This document shows positions 10,042-19,314 of a stretch of DNA of 64,000 nt, one piece after another. The stretch comes from an uncultured Opitutales bacterium (lineage in GTDB: Bacteria; Verrucomicrobiota; Verrucomicrobiia; Opitutales; Seribacteraceae). How positions within the stretch are numbered: the first letter of the stretch is position 1; each line of letters begins with the position of its first letter. Made by a program: the position numbers and the translations under genes. The notes below the pieces were generated by a model. It had not been told where the DNA came from, ran no database searches, and saw only the letters and a list, made by a program, of their open reading frames with translations. The stretch is from assembly GCA_943787575.1 (NCBI GenBank), contig CALSMY010000011.1, positions 1 to 64,000 of the forward strand, in the 5' to 3' direction.

Positions 10042-12473
10042 TGAGATTATTTGATTTTTCGAGATTTCTTTTAGGAGCGATTGTACTGTTGCAAACAACA
10101 GGGTATGCGAAAGAGGTTGGCTCGAATAACGGGGCCTTTATTTTAATATCCAGTTCGGGTGATGTGCAGTACCTACAGAATAATGGTCAGGAAGGACCTG
10201 CGATCCAAGTGGGCGAAATTATACCAACAAGCTATACAATCAGGACGGGGGTAAATGGAAAACTTGTTGGCTTGTTGAGTAATGGTACTTTGTTAACGCT
10301 CACAGAAAATACCCGGATGAAAGTGGCCAGCTTTGAGCAGGAACCTTTTGTGGACGATGGTAGGAAATTGGCCGAGTTGCCAGGAGAACCAAGTGCTTCC
10401 GAGGTTTTGATTGATTTGGATTACGGAAGTTTGGTGGTAAAAACCAAGAAATTAAACAAGACATCGAGCTTTAACATTGATTCTCCTGTTGGGGTGGCGG
10501 GCATACGCGGTACGGAGTTTCAAATGGCAGCGAAACCTGATCAGGGCGTGCAGTTGGATGTGACTGAGTCGACAGTTGCCTTTACCCCGCCAGGTGGCGG
10601 AGATGCAATACCTGTAAGCCAGGGCAATGGTTTAAGTGTCTCTCCAAGTGGTGTTGCCACGCAACGCCCGTTAAACCCTGTAGTTGCCACCAAAATCGAG
10701 ACGACTAATCAGGCAGCCTCAGAGGCTACCCAAGATGTCTCGCTTGGTGAAGTAGCTAGGGCAGTGGAACAATCTAGTGTTATAGAAAAACAAGTTACCC
10801 GGGAGAACGAAGAAGCATCGGAAAGCAATGATGGAGAGATCGAAGAGGACGAGACCTCAGAGGAGAGTGCGATTAAGGGAAATGAAAATACTGTTGAAAC
10901 CCAAGAATTGCCAAAAGAGGATGAAGGTTCTAAAAAATCCTCCGCAGAAGAAGAAGGGAGCACGCCTGGGAATGCTGAAGATTCGAAGCCGCAAGATGGA
11001 TCCGATCCGCAGGGTGGTGAGTCATCTTCGGTAGGGACTGGCAAAGACTCTAAGAGTGCAGCACCCGAAGAAGTACCACCTCCAAAGAAGAGCCAGGAGA
11101 CCGTCCAGCCAGCCACAAGAAAGACAGGTGCTTTAAAGTCAAAGGTTCAACAGCCTGACAAATCTTTGCTCTTAGAAAACAATTCTGAACTTAAAAAGAA
11201 CCAAAAACTTGCAAGGTATGGGCTGAGTAAAGAACAGGTTGCAAGGTACGACCGGTTATCTGCAGAGGCTCGGCTTGCCATACTCAATGAACCTCCTAAC
11301 TCAGTGATTCGTTTGCTTGGTATTTCAGGATTTAATGCGGGGAAAGCGGATATATTTTTTAGCCACGATCGTGAAACCAGGGAACTATTCATGACGGTGA
11401 CTGACGATGTTTTACTCGCCATGCTGGATCCCACGGTGGACAAAGTTTTACTCAAGGAGTCGTTGTACAAGCTTAAATTTAATGCGGTGCAACCTGGGAA
11501 AGCTCCTGTCATTGAGCAAAATGAGGTATTAAATGCTCGTGCCATTGCCCTGGGCGATCGATTAAAGGAGAGCGATAATACCCAGCTTATGGAGGAGCTC
11601 CTGGAAATGTCCGGTGGTGCCTTAAATGAGTATTGGATTAGGATTGGGGAAGTTGCTGAGGTATTGACCCATAACCTTGAGGTCTCAGACTTCTCAGCAT
11701 TGCCAGGTTTTTCAGCCCAGGAAGTATGGGAGAATCCGTTTTTTCTTGAGCTAGCCAATGCCTATGAGCAATTAGAAATTGATGGATTGGTAAACGGGGC
11801 GGATCGGGTGCTGGGAGCAGACCATTTAATCGTCGAAGAAAATGCGGTAGCTTTTGGAAGCCATTTTTCCAACGGGGTGGAAGAGGTAGTCTTGCTGAGT
11901 CGAAAATCGATGACTTTTCGTGGAGATTTTAACTGGGATTCTACAACTAATGAGGGCACAAGGTTGGTGGTAATGACTGCGGGCGATTTAGAAATAAGTA
12001 AGGGTGCGTCCCTTCATTCTGCAACCAGTGATTTAGTTATTGCGGCAAGGCAGGACTTATTGCTTGAAGAGGTAAACCTGGCCGCACGGGAGGTGGCAAT
12101 TCGGGGGATGCGCGATGTCACCTTAAACGAGGTGAAAATAGATGCTTCGATGCTTGCCACCATCAAGGCCCGAAGAGATTTAAATGTAAACGGGTTGGAA
12201 TTTAAAAAAGATATTTCTCGCATCGTGATGGAGGCACAAACCATGAGGCTGAGAAATGTTAATTTTCCAGGAGCGGCCCAGGTTAGGCTGAATAGTTTGA
12301 AGGGGGCAATTGATGGTCGCTATCCAAATTTTGGAAATGTTTCTGCGGCCCAACAAATTGGCCGGGTAAACTTTATTGAGAATGTACGCTCAGCCGGAAA
12401 TTTGCTTAAGGATCGTCCGAGCTTTGATCAGCATGGTCAGAATATCAAGATCGGGAAGATTGCCCGGCCATAA
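10041..12473 (+). CDS. FecR-domain protein with Glu/Ser-rich linker and beta-helix-like C-terminal region
   Basis: N-terminal signal-like segment; FecR-like SSGDVQYLQNNGQEGPAIQVGEIIPTSYTIRTGVNGKLVGLLSNGTLLTLTENTRMKV...SPVGVAGIRGTEF; start overlaps the upstream stop. Confidence 0.75.
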   Translation: MRLFDFSRFLLGAIVLLQTTGYAKEVGSNNGAFILISSSGDVQYLQNNGQEGPAIQVGEIIPTSYTIRTGVNGKLVGLLSNGTLLTLTENTRMKVASFEQEPFVDDGRKLAELPGEPSASEVLIDLDYGSLVVKTKKLNKTSSFNIDSPVGVAGIRGTEFQMAAKPDQGVQLDVTESTVAFTPPGGGDAIPVSQGNGLSVSPSGVATQRPLNPVVATKIETTNQAASEATQDVSLGEVARAVEQSSVIEKQVTRENEEASESNDGEIEEDETSEESAIKGNENTVETQELPKEDEGSKKSSAEEEGSTPGNAEDSKPQDGSDPQGGESSSVGTGKDSKSAAPEEVPPPKKSQETVQPATRKTGALKSKVQQPDKSLLLENNSELKKNQKLARYGLSKEQVARYDRLSAEARLAILNEPPNSVIRLLGISGFNAGKADIFFSHDRETRELFMTVTDDVLLAMLDPTVDKVLLKESLYKLKFNAVQPGKAPVIEQNEVLNARAIALGDRLKESDNTQLMEELLEMSGGALNEYWIRIGEVAEVLTHNLEVSDFSALPGFSAQEVWENPFFLELANAYEQLEIDGLVNGADRVLGADHLIVEENAVAFGSHFSNGVEEVVLLSRKSMTFRGDFNWDSTTNEGTRLVVMTAGDLEISKGASLHSATSDLVIAARQDLLLEEVNLAAREVAIRGMRDVTLNEVKIDASMLATIKARRDLNVNGLEFKKDISRIVMEAQTMRLRNVNFPGAAQVRLNSLKGAIDGRYPNFGNVSAAQQIGRVNFIENVRSAGNLLKDRPSFDQHGQNIKIGKIARP

Positions 12474-12492
12474 AAGGCTGTACATTTTGGGA

Positions 12493-13815
12493 ATGAGTAT
12501 GGTTGAGAATGTAAGAAAGGTTGGTTTTTTCTTGGTGGTTTTTTCTTGTGCTTCTGTTTGGGGAGAAAAGTTTAGTAAACCTAGAGATTTCTCTGATTTT
12601 GAATCGAACCTAGGTGAGCAAAAATTGGTCGAGGTTGTACGCCCTTGGGTTGGGCCGACATTGAACGAACTAGCCCCTGGTGCAATTCCACTTGGGTCAA
12701 TGAAAAGGAAGACTTACTTGCCAGCAGAAAAGTTTGATGAAAAACCTGAGCCTCTGATTCCGGTAAAAGTTGAAAAACCTATTAAACTACCTGAAAACCA
12801 AAACTTCCCCTTGGAATTTACCGGGCAACCAGTCCCGGTAAATAATTCTGCACCGGGGTGGGTGGGACCTTTGCCCTCGGAGTTAGCTCCTCGGGCCATT
12901 CCTTTAGGGTCATTGGCAAACCGCAAGGTGATTAATCGAACAAAACAGTCTAATTACAGCAAGCCTGCGGTAGATACTAAAGGGAACGAAAAGAAGGATA
13001 ATTTTTTGCGTTTGAATACTTTCTTCAGTTCACGACCGTATTACACCTACAATGTTTTGCGCATTCGAGATGGAGAGGATGAGGCCGGCGTATGGGAAAA
13101 TCTTTTGGGAGCTTCCTTTTCTACCAGGCCATTGGCTGCAGGCCGTTACCTCACCCTCATACCCAAGCTTGATTTGATGATGCAGGTCGCTTCCTATGAA
13201 GATAAGGAGGTAGGCGGTGCAAACCTCCAAGACCTGCTTGGCTATCGTTTCGGGTTGATTAAGGCAGGGATTGATTTTGAATTCCCCAGAGATTATTCCC
13301 TCAAGCTGGGGTACGAGTATGACTTGTTAAATAGTTTGGATACAGGCGATAAAATGTTCGACGCATGGGTTCCCTCGATTGGAGTGGGTAAAATCTTTAG
13401 TTTGGGAGAAAGTACCCTGCTGATGTTGGACGCCAATGCAAGGTACTCGATGACAGATCGTCAAATTGCCAATCCTTTACCCGGACAATTTCCGGATGAC
13501 GGGGACAACCTTCAGGTAGGTATGAGTCTAATGCTTATCAAACTTTTGGGATCAGACGGACAATTTATGCTTATGCCAAGTTTGAGTTTTTCGAGGTCAG
13601 AGTATTTAAATCATGATAACGACGGCCGTATTGACTGGACGACCACTCTTTCTTTAAATGGAAGTTGGCAGGCTACTGAATGGTTAAGCCTCGATCTCGG
13701 AATTACTTGTTCCATTTTGCGGATGAATGAAGTGGGGCAACTTCTTCAAGGACCCTCTTCACGCTATGAAGCTTTGGATATTGGGGGATCGATCATGGCT
13801 TCTCATGCCTTTTGA
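12493..13815 (+). CDS. Predicted outer-membrane beta-barrel-type protein
   Basis: Signal peptide-like MSMVENVRKVGFFLVVFSCASVWGE; alternating C-terminal strands ending GGSIMASHAF. Start chosen inside ORF 12376..13815. Confidence 0.55.
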   Translation: MSMVENVRKVGFFLVVFSCASVWGEKFSKPRDFSDFESNLGEQKLVEVVRPWVGPTLNELAPGAIPLGSMKRKTYLPAEKFDEKPEPLIPVKVEKPIKLPENQNFPLEFTGQPVPVNNSAPGWVGPLPSELAPRAIPLGSLANRKVINRTKQSNYSKPAVDTKGNEKKDNFLRLNTFFSSRPYYTYNVLRIRDGEDEAGVWENLLGASFSTRPLAAGRYLTLIPKLDLMMQVASYEDKEVGGANLQDLLGYRFGLIKAGIDFEFPRDYSLKLGYEYDLLNSLDTGDKMFDAWVPSIGVGKIFSLGESTLLMLDANARYSMTDRQIANPLPGQFPDDGDNLQVGMSLMLIKLLGSDGQFMLMPSLSFSRSEYLNHDNDGRIDWTTTLSLNGSWQATEWLSLDLGITCSILRMNEVGQLLQGPSSRYEALDIGGSIMASHAF

Positions 13816-13893
13816 GTAAGGACCGATTTATTTCAGGATAAACTATTGGTGTATAAATTTGTATTCTTCTGATTTTTATTATTATTTGAATCT

Positions 13894-14028
13894 ATGAACA
13901 TTAAACTCCTACCCCTCGTTATGGTCTTTTTTGTGGGGGGTTGTTTCAATAAAAAATGGAAACAAAAACCTGAGCATGTCTACCTGGAGAACACCACCGA
14001 GAATGAAAGAAGTGAGAATCTATCCTAG
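13894..14028 (+). CDS. Small lipoprotein, about 44 aa (below the ORF-track cutoff)
   Basis: MNIKLLPLVMVFFVGGCFNKKWKQKPEHVYLENTTENERSENLS; lipobox-like VGGC. Confidence 0.5.
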   Translation: MNIKLLPLVMVFFVGGCFNKKWKQKPEHVYLENTTENERSENLS

Positions 14029-14533
14029 TTTGAAAGTTTGGCCAGCCCAGGGATTAAAGCTTTTTTCGCTGGTTGTATTTACTATGCTCTGGGTTTTTTT
14101 GACCCAGCAGGCAGAGGCCAAGAAATTCAATGGTTTGAAAGTACATGGAGACCACCGAATTTTAGAGCCGATTGTTTCTGAGATTCCGCCCAACCGATCG
14201 GGGGTGACTCGTTCAGATGTATTATCCACAGTGAAGAAAAAAATGTGGGATTTGGGCATCAGACCAGAGCGTCCACGTGAACAATCTCATTTCTTGGAAA
14301 TCGAATTAGTAATCCTTTCAAAGGGTACAGCTTTCAGCGTGGAGGTATCCCTCAAAAAAATGGCTCAGGCTTATGGTTATGATCCCAAGGTAGTGGGCTC
14401 AATTATTACGCTTAATCAAGGAAAGTATGGAATGTTTGGAAATGCAGGGCGGGACAAGTCCTATGTTTTGGATGTAGTCGAAGAGGTGCTGGAAGATTTT
14501 ATAGCCGATTACAAGGATTCAAACCTTGAGTAA
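14003..14533 (+). CDS. Hypothetical exported or membrane-anchored protein
   Basis: MKEVRIYPSLKVWPAQGLKLFSLVVFTMLWVFLTQQAEAKKF...; start chosen inside ORF 13931..14533. Confidence 0.5.
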   Translation: MKEVRIYPSLKVWPAQGLKLFSLVVFTMLWVFLTQQAEAKKFNGLKVHGDHRILEPIVSEIPPNRSGVTRSDVLSTVKKKMWDLGIRPERPREQSHFLEIELVILSKGTAFSVEVSLKKMAQAYGYDPKVVGSIITLNQGKYGMFGNAGRDKSYVLDVVEEVLEDFIADYKDSNLE

Positions 14534-14569
14534 GTAACAACCTTTCTATCAAGCGGAAGAAAGAAAAAT

Positions 14570-15371
14570 TTAGGATCCTGTACCTTCGAGTTTGTCCCTG
14601 ATCGATTTGCGGATTTTTTCACCGGCAAAGTCGAGCAGAGTAACGATTACAAGGATACAGAGCAGAACGAGGGAAAACTTGTTCCAACTATCAGCCGATT
14701 CGGCATAGAGTTTAAGGTGCAAGCCGATACCCCCGGCTCCCACATATCCAATAATACTGGCGGATCGAACATTGTACTCTAGCATCCATAAGCAATGGCT
14801 CCAAATAATGGGACGAGCATTGGGCCACAGTCCGTACTGGAAAGCCTGTAGCCTGCCGGCACCCAGAGATTGGAGTGCTTTTTGGGCATTGAGATCGGCA
14901 GATTCAAAGGTTTCGCTAAAAAATTTGGCAAGGTATCCAACGCTGTAAAGCGTAAGAGCGATAACCCCTGCGAGGGAGTTTGAACCAACAATGACCACCG
15001 CAAGCAGTGCCCAGAGCAAACTGGGGATGGTGCGGATCATATTGAGGAGCATACGGGTAGGCCAGAGCAACCAGGGCGGCGAAACATTACGGGATGCTCC
15101 AAGGGAAATAATAAAGGATAGAAAGATGGCCAATAGAGTGGAAACCAAGGCGATTTGTACAGTCTCGAGCAAGCCAGCAAGGGTACGGCCTAGATATAGA
15201 CCAGTCGGGCGGGAAAAATTGGGCGGCAAAGCGGGAAAGGTTTCCGAGGTAATCCAAATCCCGACCCGAGCCCTCAATGGCAGGGAGAGCTCCCAGGGCC
15301 GCTGCCAAAAAAAGCAAAAAGGTTACACCTAAAAGATCAAAACGGCTATGCCATGGAAGCTCAGGCTTCAT
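14570..15371 (-). CDS. phnE: PhnE-type ABC transporter permease (apparent frameshift near 15190)
   Basis: N-terminal half in ORF 15087..15371 (...LSRFAAQFFPPDWS) and C-terminal half in ORF 14570..15277 (LYLGRTLAGLLETVQIALVSTLLAIFLSFIISLGASRN...IGYVGAGGIGLHLK). Confidence 0.8.
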
Positions 15372-16057
15372 GATTCAGTCCTCCTTGAAAGGGTTTCCCA
15401 GCTCCATGAAGTTGGATCTGAAGGGTGTAGACGAAGGACAAAATCGGCAAAGCGTTGGACTTGGTCTTCGTCGTGGAGAGAGCAGACCAGGCTACCTCCT
15501 TTTTGTATTTGTGAATCCTTGAGGATTTGCAGTGTTTGACCGGCCCATTCACTATCGAGGCTGGCTACTGGTTCGTCCGCAAGTAGCAGGGTGGGGTTGG
15601 ACAATAAGGTACGGCAAATGGCGAGGCGTTGGCGTTCTCCTCGTGAGAGAGTCGATGCCCATTGGCGAGATTTTCCGGCCAGTCCAAATTTTTCCAACCA
15701 GTTGTTGGCGGCTTCTTTTTCCTGCTTGGGGAAATTAAAGAAGGTGGAAATTCCGCTGTGCCTACCAAGGCATCCACCCAGAGCATTGTGGAGGGCACTG
15801 GCACCATCTGCCAGTTGAAGATCCTGGAAGATCATGGCAGTATTTTGTCCGCCTTGTAGGTGAGAGCATACTTTGCCTTCGTCTGCCTGCAGATCTCTGG
15901 CAAGTAAGCGAAGCAGGCTGGTTTTGCCAACACCTGATGGACCAGTCACTCCCACAAAAGATTGGGGGGGTATGGAAATACCAAGGTTACGAAAAAGCCA
16001 GCGTTGGGAAATACATAGACCGAGGCCTTCAGTTTCCAATAGGGAGGAATTCATCAA
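15368..16057 (-). CDS. phnC: PhnC-type ABC transporter ATP-binding protein
   Basis: Walker A GPSGVGKTSL, signature LSRGERQRLAICR, Walker B LLLADEP. Confidence 0.85.
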   Translation of the reverse strand: MMNSSLLETEGLGLCISQRWLFRNLGISIPPQSFVGVTGPSGVGKTSLLRLLARDLQADEGKVCSHLQGGQNTAMIFQDLQLADGASALHNALGGCLGRHSGISTFFNFPKQEKEAANNWLEKFGLAGKSRQWASTLSRGERQRLAICRTLLSNPTLLLADEPVASLDSEWAGQTLQILKDSQIQKGGSLVCSLHDEDQVQRFADFVLRLHPSDPTSWSWETLSRRTES

Positions 16058-16083
16058 TTCTCGACCGGGGGGAAGTTGCCCGA

Positions 16084-17022
16084 TCAGGGCTTGAGGTTTT
16101 TTTGGGTTTCGATGGCCTCGCGCGTCACTCGAAGGTGTTCAGTTTCGTCCACTTCGGTTAGTTCCCCGTTAAATACCTGGTCGCGCAGGGTCGGGTTTTC
16201 CTGATTCATCGAGAGTAGGGCATCCCGAAGAATTGCAGTGTCAGATTGCGATAAGGATGTCCGCACGCAGAGGGTGTGTGAAGGTACCGGGCCTTGTTTT
16301 TGGACGATGCGCAAACGAGCTTTTTGGGCGTCGGACAAGTACTTGTTGTCCCCGGTGAATACATAATCGCTCACCGCAGCAGCTTCCACTTCTCCACTGA
16401 GGACTTTTTCAACCGCGGATACATAGCCAGTTCCATAAATGACCAATGAAAAGAAATCGGTCAGGGCTGTATTAGGCCCGACCAATTTGCGTTTGGCCAT
16501 ATCCCAAACTGGAATGAGGTACCCCGAGGTGCTTGATCGACTGGCAAAGGCAACGGGCTTATTGCTTAATTCTTCAACGGTTTGATAGCCTTTGTTCTTT
16601 AAACTCAGCCAAATGCTTTGGTAGTTGGGTAAACCGTTTTTTAAATGAATCAGCAACACGGATGCAGTTTGCTGGTCGAGGTTTCGGGCTGCATCGGTCG
16701 AGCTAAGGTAGCCAAGATCGAGCGTTCCATTGCGGAAAGATTCGACCACCACGGAAGAATCGGTGGGGATGAGAACTTCTACCTCACGGGAGAGTTTTTT
16801 GGAAAGATAAGCTTCGAGAAATTCTTTTTCAGCCAGCATCTTTTCTGGGTTCTTGTTCGCTTTTAGAGCGATAACAACTTTCTTGAGAGATAGTTCGCTG
16901 GGTACATCTGACTGGGGAAGAATTTCTTCTTCCACAGGGGAAGTACATGAGATAGTTGCTTGGGCAAAAAGTATGGCCAAGCATGCACTAATCAAAGGAA
17001 TGCTTAATTTATTTCGGTTCAT
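16084..17022 (-). CDS. phnD: PhnD-type substrate-binding lipoprotein
   Basis: MNRNKLSIPLISACLAILFAQATISCTSPVEEE (lipobox-like ISC) ... VEVLIPTDSSVVVESFRNGTLDLGYLSSTDAARN. The ORF-track start at 17088 lies inside the likely promoter. Confidence 0.8.
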   Translation of the reverse strand: MNRNKLSIPLISACLAILFAQATISCTSPVEEEILPQSDVPSELSLKKVVIALKANKNPEKMLAEKEFLEAYLSKKLSREVEVLIPTDSSVVVESFRNGTLDLGYLSSTDAARNLDQQTASVLLIHLKNGLPNYQSIWLSLKNKGYQTVEELSNKPVAFASRSSTSGYLIPVWDMAKRKLVGPNTALTDFFSLVIYGTGYVSAVEKVLSGEVEAAAVSDYVFTGDNKYLSDAQKARLRIVQKQGPVPSHTLCVRTSLSQSDTAILRDALLSMNQENPTLRDQVFNGELTEVDETEHLRVTREAIETQKNLKP

Positions 17023-17040
17023 GCAAGTAGCAGGTTTCAT

Positions 17041-17059
17041 ATTGAGACTGAGTCTCAAT
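17041..17059. promoter_or_regulatory. 19-bp perfect palindrome (9-1-9), Fur-family-like operator
   Basis: ATTGAGACT-G-AGTCTCAAT. Confidence 0.65.
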
Positions 17060-17088
17060 ATCATTAACCACTGTCTTATTTTAGTCAA
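17060..17088 (-). promoter_or_regulatory. Candidate sigma70-like promoter of the phnDCE-like operon
   Basis: Minus strand: TTGACT - 17 nt - AATGAT, directly upstream of the palindrome. Confidence 0.5.
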
Positions 17089-17123
17089 TTAGGTTAAGCA
17101 AGGGAGGCTAGGGGAGGGTCGGT

Positions 17124-18407
17124 TTATAAAAGTTGAAAAAGTTTTTCCAGGGTTCGATCAGTGGGCGATCCCTGGGACTCGAACCAGGAGATTGCATTTT
17201 GTCGAAGTTCATTTCTGCGCTGCGAATTTTGAGCCAGAGAAAGTAGTTCTTTTTGGGCGGATTCTTTAGATTCGGTTGTTTGAATGGCTTCGTGAACGAG
17301 TAGATCCCCGCAGGTTTGCTGGAAATTTTGAAAGTTTGGACCTAACACCAAGGGGATTCCAAGTGCAATGGGTTCGATTGGGTTTTGACCGCCCCGGTTG
17401 GGTGGCAGGGTTTTTCCTCCGAAGGCAAGGTCTGCACATTCGATGAGTTTGCTAAGTTCGCCGGTGGTATCTGCTAAATATACCAAAGTGCCGTCAGGGG
17501 CTTGTTTTTTTTGGGTACGTTGGTGATATGGGATGTTCTTTTGTTGGAGCATGGCTATAACCTGCCTTCTTCTTTCCGCATGCCTGGGTACCAAGAGCAG
17601 TCGGGCATCCAAATTAAGATCGCGTATTTCCAAGAGGGTATCAACGAGCATTTCCTCCTCTCCTTGCCAGGTAGATATACCAGTAAGAACAAAAGAATCT
17701 TCATTGAATCCGAATTCAGCTTTTAATTTTGCTGATTCAGACTGGTCAAACTGGGGTGAGGTAACGGCGTCCACCTTGAGGTTTCCAACAACTTCAACCC
17801 GGTCGTGCGGAATGCCAATTTCGATCCATCTTGAACGCTGTCTCTCCGAGGTGGTAAGGATTTCAAGCCCATTGGGGAGGAGCAAGCTTCGGGCTATCGG
17901 GGATGTTTGCAGCCTGTTAAATGTACGATCGGAAAGGCGGGCGTTAATGACGAGGGCGGGTATGCCTCGAAGGCTTGCCTGATGAAAGTGTTCAGGCCAC
18001 AATTCGCTGTCTACTGTAAGGATTAAGTCGGGCTGGATTTTTGCCCAGGCTAATCGGCTGACTGGCCACCAATCGAGTGGGAAGGGACCTTGAGCAAGTA
18101 GGCAGTTTTTATAGCGTTGGGAAGCCATGAGCAAACCAGTACTGGTTGTTCCGGTGAGCACAATTTCGATGCCTTTGTTATTCTGAAGTTGGTCGATTAT
18201 TTTGGAAAGCGAGGAGAGTTCGCCAACGCTGACCGCTTGTATCCAAAGGCGTTTACAGTTCGCTTTTTTGGGGGGAAGTGTAGGAAATAAGCCAAGGCGA
18301 TAGGAGAATTTGTAGCTGTATCCTCCTCGCCTGAGCATTCGGTATATAAAGTAAGGCGCTGCAAGGAGTGCCAGAAAAGGAAAGGCGAGACGGTAGAAAA
18401 ATATCAC
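17124..18407 (-). CDS. waaA: 3-deoxy-D-manno-octulosonic acid (Kdo) transferase
   Basis: GT-family Kdo transferase pattern: LWIQAVSVGELSSL, VLTGTTSTGLLMA, FGGKTLPPNRGGQNPIEPIALGIPLVLGPNFQNF. Confidence 0.9.
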   Translation of the reverse strand: MIFFYRLAFPFLALLAAPYFIYRMLRRGGYSYKFSYRLGLFPTLPPKKANCKRLWIQAVSVGELSSLSKIIDQLQNNKGIEIVLTGTTSTGLLMASQRYKNCLLAQGPFPLDWWPVSRLAWAKIQPDLILTVDSELWPEHFHQASLRGIPALVINARLSDRTFNRLQTSPIARSLLLPNGLEILTTSERQRSRWIEIGIPHDRVEVVGNLKVDAVTSPQFDQSESAKLKAEFGFNEDSFVLTGISTWQGEEEMLVDTLLEIRDLNLDARLLLVPRHAERRRQVIAMLQQKNIPYHQRTQKKQAPDGTLVYLADTTGELSKLIECADLAFGGKTLPPNRGGQNPIEPIALGIPLVLGPNFQNFQQTCGDLLVHEAIQTTESKESAQKELLSLAQNSQRRNELRQNAISWFESQGSPTDRTLEKLFQLL

Positions 18408-18476
18408 GGGTAAGAGTGTCCTGTTTACCGTTGCCAGTTCGGGTTGGATGAGGAATGATTCAAGGCTATTTCTTAT

Positions 18477-19289
18477 ATGATGAATTCTGACCGAATCGCG
18501 AAACTTTTTTCTGATTGCAAGGCCGAAGGTCGATCGGCCTTTGTGGCATATGTCTGTGCCTGCGATCCTGACTTTGATCGTTCATTGGAGGTTTGCAGGT
18601 CTTTAATTAAGGAGGGCGTGGACATTTTGGAACTAGGCGTTCCTTTTTCCGATCCGCTTGCGGATGGCTTGACCAATCAATTGGCCGCTCAACGGGCTTT
18701 GGAGGCTGGGTGTACCCAGGATGATGTTTTTCGTTTGGTCCGTGAGATTAGGACCTTTTCCGAGATACCCATTGTTTTTTACACCTATTACAATTTGATT
18801 TTTTCGCAGGGAATTGAAAATTACGCTCGAAAATCAAAAGCCGCAGGGGTGGATGGTTTACTGACTCTCGACTTGCCACCGGAAGAGGCGGATGAATTGA
18901 TCGCTGCATGCCAAGAAAGTGAACTTGCCAATATTTTTATCATCGCCCCGACTACCCCCAAAGAGCGTATTCCCAAAATAGCTAAACGAGCTTCTGGGTT
19001 TTTATACTATGTATCCCGGGAGGGTGTGACCGGAGAGCGAGATGATTTAGCTGGTGATTTAGACGAGCGGGTCGCGGCCATTCGTGAGCACACTGATCTT
19101 CCTTTGGTTGTGGGTTTTGGAATTTCTTCGGCTCAGCAGGTTGTTGAAGTTGCCAAGGTTGCTGATGGAGTCGTAGTGGGTAGTGCATTGGTAAATTGCA
19201 TTCCCCAAAATTTGGAGAGTACTCCCAATATGCTTGCCGCATTGGAAGAAAAGGCTCGGGCTTTGGTGGGCGGTCTAACCGCTGCATAA
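18477..19289 (+). CDS. trpA: Tryptophan synthase alpha subunit
   Basis: AFVAYVCACDPDFDRSLEVCRSLIKEGVDILELGVPFSDPLADG ... YYVSREGVTGER ... LVVGFGISSAQQV. Confidence 0.95.
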   Translation: MMNSDRIAKLFSDCKAEGRSAFVAYVCACDPDFDRSLEVCRSLIKEGVDILELGVPFSDPLADGLTNQLAAQRALEAGCTQDDVFRLVREIRTFSEIPIVFYTYYNLIFSQGIENYARKSKAAGVDGLLTLDLPPEEADELIAACQESELANIFIIAPTTPKERIPKIAKRASGFLYYVSREGVTGERDDLAGDLDERVAAIREHTDLPLVVGFGISSAQQVVEVAKVADGVVVGSALVNCIPQNLESTPNMLAALEEKARALVGGLTAA

Positions 19290-19314
19290 AAGCTGCTTAG
19301 TATAGTTAAGTTCC

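Noticed and set aside
10709-11758. Antisense Ser-rich ORFs 10709..11116 and 11147..11758
   Set aside because: Opposite strand of a Glu/Lys/Ser-rich coding region; low-complexity composition, no family resemblance.
1-13815. A complete diversity-generating retroelement in this window
   Set aside because: No ORF shows recognisable reverse-transcriptase motifs and no separate template repeat is visible; only the variable-region-like segments are supported.
15277-16161. Plus-strand ORFs overlapping phnC and phnE
   Set aside because: The minus strand encodes clear ABC transporter motifs in this interval.
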